Assembly (NCBI GenBank): GCA_003640385.1
Contig: RCAB01000065.1
Span: forward strand, 62,001 to 126,000
Source: Setaria digitata
Lineage: Eukaryota; Nematoda; Chromadorea; Rhabditida; Setariidae
Length of the DNA stretch: 64,000 nucleotides
Reading direction: 5' to 3'
Part shown: positions 50,038 through 62,000 of the stretch, piece after piece
How the letters are laid out: each line of letters starts with the position of its first letter
How positions within the stretch are numbered: position 1 is the stretch's first letter
The notes under the pieces: generated by a model
What the model saw: only the letters and a program-made list of their open reading frames with translations
Told to the model about the DNA's origin: nothing
Databases searched by the model: none
Position numbers and translations under genes: made by a program

Positions 50038-53000
50038 CTGAAAATATAGTAAATACTTATTTACTTAAAAATATGTTTAACATTATTAGTAATATGAACT
50101 ATCGCTTAATCCAATTACAATCATTCTAAATCATTTTACATCCATAATGATTGTGCATAAAAACTTAGAAATGTCAAATAAAGAATTGTCACAGTAGTGA
50201 TAATTTAATGCACAAATTAATATTTCAAATATTCAATGATCAAAATTAGACCTACCTGTGATACTAATAGCATGCTTATTAAAACTGATTGTCACGTGTA
50301 AGTGTTGTCGGTTGAAAATTAATATTAATAAGTCATTTGTATTATTAAGAAATGGATAACTTTATTCATTCTGCAAAAAAAAAAAAAAAAAAAAAAACGT
50401 TACTGGGCATACCGTCGCCAGAGTGATAAGCGACTCTCCACAATGGTGACATTCGGTCTGATTTGATTTTTCCTGAAATAAAACTTACAGAACTGCATGG
50501 GAAACATTTTATCAACACCAATGTATATGTTAAATACTTCGTTTTCCAATATAAAACAGTTGAAAGAAAAAAGTTAAAATCACTTATTTAAGTGTACTTA
50601 ATTCACTTAATTCATAGGTCGTTATTACGCCATTCACGTGGGTGACCAGTAAAAGGATTTTTTATTTCTTTAAACATTACATATTGAATCAGCCAGCTTG
50701 AGTTGATCCAAATTTAAACGGATGATAGTAAAACAATATTATATATCACCTGGTAATGATTTCGAGGACAAAAGATACATCCTGTTAACGATGTTAAATT
50801 AATGTACGTTCCTGGCGGACAATCGAGTACAGTACAATTACTCCGACTAACACTTCCATTATCAGATGTGGTAAAATGATCAGGACATGGAGTACATCGA
50901 CTTCCGGTGGAATTTCCAAGCCGATATTTCCCTTTTGCACATTTGACACATTGCGATTGTGCATTCATTGACATACCTGCACCACAGGTAACTGTGCAAT
51001 TAGAAATATTCACTGAACCCTGAACATTGTCACTACTGGAGAGAAGGAATTTGAAACTGACAAATTGGAATAAAGCAAAATAATGGAATGAAAATACTGT
51101 TTTGGGTGTACTGTGAGATTCTGGACAGGAAACGCATCCTAGTTGACCTGGTCGATCTTGGTACATCCCTTTTGCACATTTAACACAACTTCCTTCCTGA
51201 ATGCTGTAATGATAACCAGCACTGCAATTTGCTGAAATCATGATAAACAATTTAAATACGGAAAAATAAAGTGACAAATTAAGGCCGTTAAAAAGTTATC
51301 ACAGTATGCTCTTAAACCACTTAGTGTTCATCGTATCTTATTTCTTTGCTTCTGTTTTATTCACCGCAATTTGTTTTTTATATTGCAATGATGTTTTAGA
51401 CTACTTTTTTTTTTTTTTTTGATGCAGTTTATGATAAAAAAAATGCTTACTGTAACAATCGAATACGCTCTGATAACCAATATCGCCAATTATTGGACCA
51501 GTTATTGTATTGTTAGGGCATGGAATGCACTGAGTACAACCGGGATTTTTCTTAAACGTATTCTCTGGACATGGTACACACTTATCATTCATACAATACA
51601 TCCCTGGCGGACATTCAACTGAAAATTTATCAATGGTGTAAATAATGATGCAATTTAGGTTTTAGAATTTCGTTCAATTCATTTAATTTTTCTGTGATAA
51701 TTGACAAACTGTCCCGGCAGTTCTTTTTTTTTTTTTTTTTCATCTTCTTTTTCTGCAATATCAAAAATGAAACAAAAGATTTTTGAAAGGAAAAGGAGAA
51801 TAAAACAGATGGAACTTTACTTTTTAATCTGTTTGCTTTTTTCTGATACAATCATAAAGAAATGGAAACAAACAGAAACAAAAAAAGAAAAAATAAATAA
51901 AACAGTACCACATGAAATGGTATCGCTTCCAAAAATTTGAGTAGTATAGTTTTTAAAAGGACATTGCCATGAAGTATTTGCCTTTCCAGTGTTGCTCCCG
52001 AATACTTTGTTCAAATTTTCAACTATTACAGGCTTGATTGACTTTCTTGTGGTACTTGAAAAACTCAATTCAATTTTATTTCAATGGGTTGATTTATTAA
52101 AACAAAAGCACTAACGACATATATATATATAATGTCAAGAAATAAGAATTTTTTAAATTTTTAAGTGAAACAAAGAGTTCGTTCCATCATCTAATCTATT
52201 AAGAGGCGAGAATAGTTCTACATTCTTTTGCATTCAAATTAATAATTTCTTTTAAGATCAGACAAAAATGAAAATTTTGTTCGAGATATTTAATTTTCGA
52301 CAGGTATTTTTAACATGAATGCATTATTTTGAAATCTGAAAAAAGCATTAAGCATATTTCTACTTTTGCTAGCTTTGAATGTCTTATGCTTCTTTTAATT
52401 CTAATGGCGAGGGATGAAAAGCGAACTTGACAGAAATCGAAAAATAAAGACGCATATTTTGTGCTGAATTGTTTAAGTGCCTTGAAAAGCGATTTTTACA
52501 GGTTGAATTTGACCAGATTTTTAATTCATTTCTGCAGTTCGGAGTTGCACAGAAATGATCAAATTGCTTATTGGCACTCTGAAATGAATAGCACTTCCTC
52601 CAATACGGAAATTCTCAAATATGTTTGTTCCCCAAAACTCCTCGCTTAATAAAGGAAAAGATTAACTTTCTATTAGAATGAAGGTCTATGGAACTGCTAC
52701 ATGTTAACAAATATAAATTGATGCAATAAAGTAGTAACAGATATCAAAATTGCTTATTTGACAAATCAGTAGAGAAAAAAATTAATATACCTGTAAGCAG
52801 GTGATTGAAAAATACCCTCAGTACAGTTTTCAAGTATCACTGATATAACTGATTAGCCCAGTGTTACCAGTAATCATATTTTCTAACAAAATGAACTAAC
52901 CAAAATTACAGACGTTAAATTCTTCTTATAAATTTCCAATTCAGTACAGTTTCCCGTTATTGTAACCAGACCTGAAATAATCACTGAATGCTCTTCAGAT

Positions 53001-56000
53001 GACTGTTTAGGATGAATTACCTTTGTATGACTACGTGGACGATAATTTTTATTCAATTTGCAAATTTCAAATAACTGCAAGAAGAAAATAGTAACCATTC
53101 AATAGTTGCAACGGAGCCACATACTTTAAACAACTCGGAAAATAAAAATTGATTCCATGTGGCCAACGACTCCACTGGCCCTATGGAAGAATGAAATTGA
53201 AGTACGAAAATAATGCTCTTGCGTTTAAGTCACCTATTGAATATTATATATGAGAATATTAATCATATTGTTATATATAGATCAATGCCTATGGATTTCT
53301 TAAAATGCTCTCTTAATGATGGAATTGATAAATTTAGCATCGCTAATATTCAAGTATTAAATGAAGCTTGACTATCTTTGACATTTCTTGCTTGCAATAA
53401 CCTTAAATGGTTAACCATTGAGTCGCAGAAGTAGAAATCAGCCACTGGTTGAATTGGTATAAAATTCGTTTCACACTCAAAAAATGCGACTTTTCGGACG
53501 CTTTCTGAATATACAGTCGGAATTGTAAACTTAGCACCATCGATCTTTTCAGGATCAGAACAGTTCATTGCTGCTATGACAAGATCAAACTGACAAGTCT
53601 CGATATTTCCAGCTTCATCTTCCGCAATATACACAACATGATATTTGCCCCTGTATTATCGGTATTTGATATTATCTTTCTTTATAGAAAAAAAAAATCT
53701 CTCGTTGAATTTTAAATTTAGGTACTCATCATATTTCTCACAACATTTGGTTGTTTGAGCATTCATATACTAATTAAGGAAAAATTAGCATGCAAAGACC
53801 GTATGTAAGCCAAGCCTTACAGCTTACCAGGTAAAAACATCACCACTGTTGTAATTCGATGACATGTTAATAATACTGCTGTCGGCGAAGATCTCATTCG
53901 ATTTAGATGGTGACCATTCGACAACTGTTAGTCTTTCCGTGGATGTTATATTAATGTTTGCTGGACAATTTATAACTTGTGGTGGCACTTTGTCTATAAC
54001 TGATGAGAGGACAACCATTCATGTAGAAGAAGGATAATGAAATTATATAATGAGGAGAAATTAATTGGCATTTTAGTGTGATATCCATCTGAAAAAGTGT
54101 CCGAAAATTTACCAGTGGTTGCATTGCAGTGATGTGGATTGAGCAAACACTCTGAAATCATACAAATTCCCGGGAAAACTCGGTTTCCACGTTCGAAACC
54201 CGTGAACTGATTCCAGTCAACAAGAGGAGCTTCGTTACTCGTTACGGCCGATCGCAACCATTGCTTACAGTTATGAATAGATTCATTTATTTGTTTGTTA
54301 TGGAGAACTGTATTGTACAGCTAAAAATTGACTAGTTTAAGTGAGTTCGCCAAAGAAGAAGGTCAAGGGAAAGGTCATGTCAAAGATCGTTCCTCAACTT
54401 GTTTATTTTTATTCCAGTCAGATAAAAATTTTGTCTTTCTTGAAATTAGAAAAGAGAATTCAGAAAGTTACGACATGCAATAGTATGAGTGATAGATAAA
54501 AATTTACTTTCCTTTTTTATACGCTAATATAAAAAGTATTAATGTTAACAGTTTTAATTTTCTATTCATTAAAAGAGATTGATGATCTGGAAGATTGGTG
54601 CTGTTGGAAATTACTATTTTGGGTTAAGATGCAAAAGCAAACCTGAACCATACTAATTTCTCCACGAAATGATTCTGAAGCTCCCAACAAAATCCTTAAA
54701 TTTCCGTTAATTACAGGTATATCCCAGTTTCTTTTCCATACTATCTCACCGTTTCTTATCCATTCAACGATCTTATTCTTCCTTCTGCGCAAACAAAACT
54801 GAAAGCCATAGAATTCCGAATTGCAAAATAATTAGAAAACAGACAATTTTTATTTGGAATAGGAATTTAAAAATATATTGCAAAGACTTAAAGTTTACGT
54901 CATGCCATAAAAGTTTTACTTGTTGCCATTCGTTTTCGGTCATCCTTGTTAATTCCATATACTTACCAAATCTTACTGCATAATCTGTTATTGATAGAAT
55001 ATTCATTTCAAATCTAAAATGGTGATTTACAACCTATAAAGTGAAACGACTAAACAAAACTGTGTCTATGTGATGAAGAAACAAACATAATGAAGATGAT
55101 GCAGGAAATGATTTAACACTAAAAAAGCTTCTTCAGGAATGCAAATTTTTGATTTTTCCTTATCATTTGTAAAATTGAATATTAATTATAAATATATACT
55201 ACCTTTAAATAGACGTGAAAATTAAGTAAACATAATTAACTTTTGAATGGATGTAAAAGCTACCCTACTTGAAAATATTCAACATGTGACGTATTGTGGT
55301 AACTTAGTTTAGTTAAATTTTTTGTAAACGATATTAAAATAACATTTAAAAATTTATACCCTTGTTGAACAAAATCAAGAAAAGAGTTTCCTGCAGACAC
55401 TATCCTGATCCAGAAACATAAAGTGAACTGGTTCAGTATGCTAGCATCAAACGACGTTGATGTTAAATTTCGTGTATGTTCGTTGAATAGAACATTGAAA
55501 TCCAATTCTTTCTCTACAAATATTTTATACTAGCGAAATATTTGCTTATCTTTTAACGAGAAAATGTTAGGAGCAATAATTAAAAAAAAAAAAAAAAAAA
55601 TTTAACCGTTTTCACATCTGCGACCTTCATATTGTTGTGTACAGTGACAAACTGGTTCAAAATTGTTAGAAATACATTTGCCGCCATTCAAGCAGTAATC
55701 TTCAAAATTACTTATCGCACAGGCATCCTACAAAATTACTGAGTAAAATTGTAAGGGTGTGTAAGTGTTTCCCACAGATGGATCTTTTTTATCAATTGAA
55801 AAAACGAGAAACTTGCTATATTATAAAATAATTTGAAAATGCATATAGTGAGTTCTTTTTTCCCTTGTACAAAGTGGTTCGGAAGATAAACTGTTATGAT
55901 ATCAAAAACTTTATATAAATTAATCTGAAGGAATAATCAACTGGTTTGCAAGCTTCCAATTTGAAACTACCCCCTAAAGTTTCCCAGAATCAGCTTGACT

Positions 56001-59000
56001 ACTAATGTGAAGATATCCTTTAGCAATTAATCACTTAATTTCAACAGTAGAACTAATTGTAGTGCTGTACTTCTAGGCATATTAGTTGTGTTTCCGAGAT
56101 TGTCTATTTCCATTGCACTGTTTTTAATGTCATAGAAGTGCTAAACAAACAATCCTGATTAATTTAACAAGTTCATTTGATTTTTCACAATTAAAAATGA
56201 TCCAATCCAAGTTCATTTATAAGGCAGAGTTATTCGTTGTTAGATTCACTTCTCTACAATAAATGAATGCAATTCTGCGAGCTAGTCGTCGATTACCTTT
56301 TTATTGACAGCAACTGATCGATTAAAAAAAAAGCCTTTACCATGACCACTTACCATAAATTCGAAAGAGAACTTTTTGTCCAGATGATAATAAATGATAA
56401 AAATAACTTCCTAGGAAGCATATTTGACTGCAAATTATGCGTAGTGACAATATTTCTAACAACTTACCGTAATTACAGAGCAGTTAGTACCTTCATAATA
56501 AATAGGACATGAACACTTATAAGTTCCGGTTGACAATACTGTACAGTTGCCATTATTTTGGCATGGATTCGGTGAACATAAATTATATTGACAATGGTCT
56601 CCATGGTAGCCTATTATTATCATTGCTTTCCGTACTTTGTTAAATTTTTCTTAAGTTAAAAGTACTAACATTTATTTACGTAGAACTTTCTATGTGTTTC
56701 AGCCGTAAAATAATTATCAATTTAACTGTGTAGCACCGAACTAAGTTAAAAGCTTTATTAATTCTTAACTCTTTTCTTTCTTTCTCCTTCTCTGTATTTG
56801 TCATTTATTGTAATTGGAACTTGTTTGTTGAAGTCTTTAATAGTAGTAGCGATTCCTTCCGTCCTCTTTTCTTTAACTTCATCGCAAATTTTAGAATGAA
56901 ATACCGGTGAAATCTAAAATATATCCGAAAGTGAATATGGTACCTGGTTTGCAATGGCATGTGTAGTCGTTATTATCACGTTGACAAATACCTTCATTCA
57001 GACATGGATTCAGTGGTTGACAATAATCCACTGATTCATTGCAAAAAATACCGGCTTTATTCGGCGGACAAATACATACATACTTAATATTTCCGCTTAA
57101 AGTAGGTGGTATGGTGACACAGGTAGAGCCAGAACTACACTGAGAATAAATACAAAGATCTACCACTTCCATGCAGTGCTTTCCTATAAAATAATATATA
57201 TGATATTAATATATGTTAGTAATATTGCTTACTGAAAGAAAATTAAAAATCCGAGTACCTGTCCAACCCGGTGCACAGTTGCATATAAATTTGCCTTTAG
57301 ATCCATAACTTAAGGTATGGCATTCCGAATTGGCAGCACAAGGTTTCAAATCACATGGATCTATCGGTATCTTAAACAAAATACAATGAATATATTCATT
57401 AACCACCATATTCATATACTACATCAAGTATGAGTTGAAGTACAGAAATACAGATTTCCGGAACCCCAAAAAGACTTAATTAAAAGACTGTTTTTGTACA
57501 ACAGTGAAAACTGAACTATCAATAACTCAAGTCAGAATGAAAAAATCTAACAAGATAGATTGGTGCAGGCACTACAAAAGTTGTTCCAAGGTCCTCTGTT
57601 ACTTACTATACACGTATACGGTAACATTACTGCAGCTGTTCTATAGTAAAGTGTTTAGGTAATCTTCTTAACTTTCTTACCAAAGTTGAGATTACCTCAC
57701 ATTGTTTTCCTTCGTAGCCTTCATTACAGATGCATGTGTAGCCGAGGAATTTTGGCTTACAAATACCATTAACACATAATGATGAATTACAATGATTGAT
57801 TTCTTCAGAGCAGTCACTTCCGGTAAATCCAGGATGACACTCGCAGTATGCGGTTTGACCTTTCTGACGACAGTAACCATGCTTACAATCAATGCTTCTG
57901 CATACCGCATGTGCAGTACATTTCTCTCCATAATAACCTTGAATCGAAGGATGAACCGATCTTATCACTAACGATCAGTAATAATATCAACATTAAGCAA
58001 ACTATGCTTCATTTCTCTTAGGGAAAAAGATGGATGATGAGTAGAAAAAACTAGGTTAAACTAGATCTATTATGCAGAGAGAAAACAATGGTTTGCTCTT
58101 CATATCAAGTTTAAAGATAAATTGTTCTAGACTCATAATTTTCCCAAAAAAAAAAAAAGGAACCTCTAAAACTTAGAAAAAATTCTGTTTTGAAATTATA
58201 TTTTTATCATGCAAATTTTGTTAAAGCACAAACAAGTAAAAATAACAAACCTGGATCACATTTACAAAAATAATATGGCCATAACTGATCAAATTTTGCC
58301 ATACAGCTACTGTGATTGCAAGGTGAGTTTTGACATGGTTGAGCTTTTTCTGTGCAATATTCTCCATAATAAGGAGTCATACATATGCAATGATGCTTAT
58401 AATTGCATATCGGAATTCCGCCATTTTTACAAAGTTTCTTATGTTCACATTTCTCATTTATCGGACACCATCGTTGTTGATCAGATGTATTATGTGCTAT
58501 AAGCAGATATCGTGTAAAATACTTCACTTCGTATAATACTGTTAAATTATTCTACAGCGAAACAATGAGCTGTCGTTAAAATTTAGCAATATTTAAAATT
58601 TTCTCTTGGTTTTTGCTTTCGATCTCGGATATTCATCTCTAAGAATCTTTGAAGATTCAGCCAGAACTACTAACCATTTGAACATTCACAGAAATATTCA
58701 CTATTAAAATCATTTATGCATAAATTCTGTCCACATGGATTATAATCACAACTTTGCAACAATGCACAACTATTATTACCATTGCTTTTATATCCCGATC
58801 GGCATGTGCAATTAATGTCACCGTTGATAGTGGCAACGCAACTGCCTGAAGCAACCACCTGCTACTAATTTTGAAAACTGTACTTCGTCCAACCACAGAT
58901 TAATTTTAACCTATTTTCATTTCTTCAGAAAAGATACACAGCATTTATGCCATGCTGAAATTAAAAGTCAAAAGAAAAAACGCTAAATTTCATACCGTTT

Positions 59001-62000
59001 TTGCAAAAATTAAAATTATTGGAACAACGGATTTCTGGAACTGTAGAGACTGTACTGACTGTTGCTAAAACAGCTGAAGCCACTGAGGTAGATTCAATGT
59101 TATTCCATCTATTAGTGGTAGTAGTGATGATTGATGATGCGGCAAATGCTCTGGCAAACTTTGTTAAAGGGGATAAAGTATTTTCCTCTCTTGCGGTAGC
59201 TGTAATTTCAGATGTTGTTTGGCCAGAATCAAGCTGTATAAATGATTGGTTGCAGTCTGATCGCAAGATATCGTTCTCGGTGGAAACTGTTGCTTCTTTT
59301 TTCTTTGTTCTTCTTTCTGGATTTTGATCTCGAGCTGCAAATTATCTGACAATTAAGTCTGAATCGGTTTTTGAACGTGCCCCAGAAAATTGAGAGTCTT
59401 ATCGATTTCGACACTTATGCATTATTTCTAGAAATTCATTTTCAAGTTATCCAACGATAATTTCCAGTCTTATTGAAACTATCTTGAGAGCTTTAATGTC
59501 GCTCCTTGCCTGAACTTGAAATTTGAATTTGATGCACACTTTTAACTTTCAGCACAGTTTGGTTTTCCTTCTTTTTTTTTTTTGTTCTTTTCGTATATGG
59601 TAGTAGAAATGATAGAGTAGACATTTGAAGACTGATTCTTCGGGAAATATTGAAGGAACCTTTTGTTTCTATATGAAGTATTCAACATAAATATTTAGAT
59701 TATCAGCCTCATCTTAACTAGCTGCTCATTATGCAGTTCTTTTGAAAAAACAAAGAAAAAAAAATAATAATATTGGAGTCATTAGCACCTTCTAATGACG
59801 AAACGTTACTACGAATGCAAGAAGTTGTTGCTCCATCGAAGTGACATTCCTCATCTGGAGGACAGAAATTAGCCGTGCACAAATCTAAGGCTATGCTGCA
59901 GTCAAGGCCAATGTAACCAGATGGGCAAATACACTGGGAATCCAAACATTTGCCATTGTTTTCACAGCTTGATTCGTTGCAGAAAGAACCTGAACTACTT
60001 GATGCATAAAATTTTTCCCATTTTTCGTTTCTTTATTTCAAATGCCTTAAAAGAAGGCATTTTTCGTCTTTATAATAGAAGCATATAAGTCCAGAAGCAT
60101 CCCTGTTCTGGCAAATCAGTAGTCTCTGCAACGAGAACTTCACTGCTGAAATCCTGAAGAACGATTGCCTTCTAAAACAAATATTTAATTAATAGATCTG
60201 AATACCATTTGAATATCATATTACCTTTACAACGATTATGTGCCACCTTTTGCTTAGCATCTATAATACATTTGTAACATGTTGTTTGTCCTGCTAGATC
60301 TTGGTAAAAACCATTAGGGCATTTCAGGCATGGTTCAAAACCTGTACGACTGAACCAACCGGGTTTGCATTTCACTAAAAGCATCTCGGAAATTCTCCTG
60401 ATTTTTTTTAGAATTTCATTTAAGATTTGAAGAAACACATAGAATTAAGCTCCTCTTCGAAAATTTCGAAATTGAATAACTGGATAGGAATGTTAATTTA
60501 ACATTTCTGCACAATCTCCTTGCTGATTTTCTACCGCTGTATAGAATAAATATAGTTGCTACGACCATGCAATTGCTGTACTTACAGACACATTCGCTAG
60601 CCAAAACTGAACCAACTACCGCAGTTGTCCGAGGTGCAAAACAACTGTTGCAAAATTGAGAACCGTAATGAGATTGATAAAAACCAATTGCGCATGCTTG
60701 ACATGGTTCTAGACCAGTTGATGAAAAGAAACCAGGTGGGCATTGTTCTAAAATGCACAAGAGATCTGATATGTCAAAAAAAAGAAAAAAAAAATACAAT
60801 AACATCTTGCATCATTTTTGTTCACGTGTTGTAGATGTAAATTCAGCTTAAATCATCGAATACACTTTATCAGACTGCTAACATGGAGCTAAAACTTTCT
60901 ATTAATGGGTCTAACAGTTACTTTGACATAGCTGGGAGGAAAATGATCCAGTTTTTGCTGTAAAAGTATTTTCCGGACAGCTTATGCATTCCACGGCACC
61001 AACAGTTTCAGAGAAGCTGTGAAGTGGACAAGGATAACAACCGTTTTCAGAAGCATAAAAGCCAGGCATGCACTGATCTGAGAAATTAATGAATGATTTT
61101 GAACTCTTTTTTCAGAGCCATTTAATCTATTAATTAATACAATTAATAAAAAAATTTCGGAGTTATTAATTTTAAAACACATCCATCACGTCAAACTCAC
61201 TTTTTTTTTTTCCAGCAATGAAAATATCTATTTAAATACAGAAATATTGAAATTAAAATAACAGGCATAAAGTGAAAGATAATTTTAAATGACCTTTAAA
61301 ACAAGCGGTGGAGTAATTAGCAGACAAAGCAGTAAATTGTATATTCTCACAAGTTGTTTTTAATGCCTGCAAGTATGACCGGTGTTATTTCTTCCTGAAT
61401 TGCTTCTGTAAAAAATTTCACCTTTAAATCGTTTTTTAAACTTTCCACCTGAATCATTCCTCTAACATTTCGTTCTTGAATGGAATTCTTAATTTTCTCT
61501 TCAGAATCATTCCTACTTCATGAATGTCGCCTATTATGGAATAAAACAAAGTTCACTTTTTTATCAACAGAAAATTAAAATAGTGGTTACATTATTAAAA
61601 GTGGACCGAATTCCTCTATCAGAATTTTAAACAGTTTCAGAAATCCAGCATAACAAATATTTGCTTTGAGTACTCACGTTAAATGCAAGCTTCCCCTTAA
61701 TAATTTGACGAGTAAATTGCGCAGCACAGTCCACTGCAGTTGAGATGTTTTCATGACGAACTGTATAATTAATAAATACAAGACTATTCGGAATTGAAAT
61801 CCCAGCAAACTTCCACTTTAAATGCCGACAACCTTCATCTTCGTGCATTCGGGGTAATTGATGTAGCTATAAAAATTATTAGCATTTGGATAATAGTTAC
61901 AAAAGACTGATAAAGGCTTCAACAAATTATTAGTTTTATAATATCTGACTGTTATCTTCGTAAGGTTTTTAATGTCAAAAACCATTGCCGCTTAAAGACT

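Noticed and set aside
58207..58536. Plus-strand ORFs opposite the EGF exon
   Set aside because: Shadows of exon 58496-58251 on the minus strand, whose Cys pattern is clearly EGF.
59001..59327. 108-codon plus-strand ORF
   Set aside because: It is the antisense shadow of the Ser/Thr-rich linker exon of the polydom-like gene (59334-58996).
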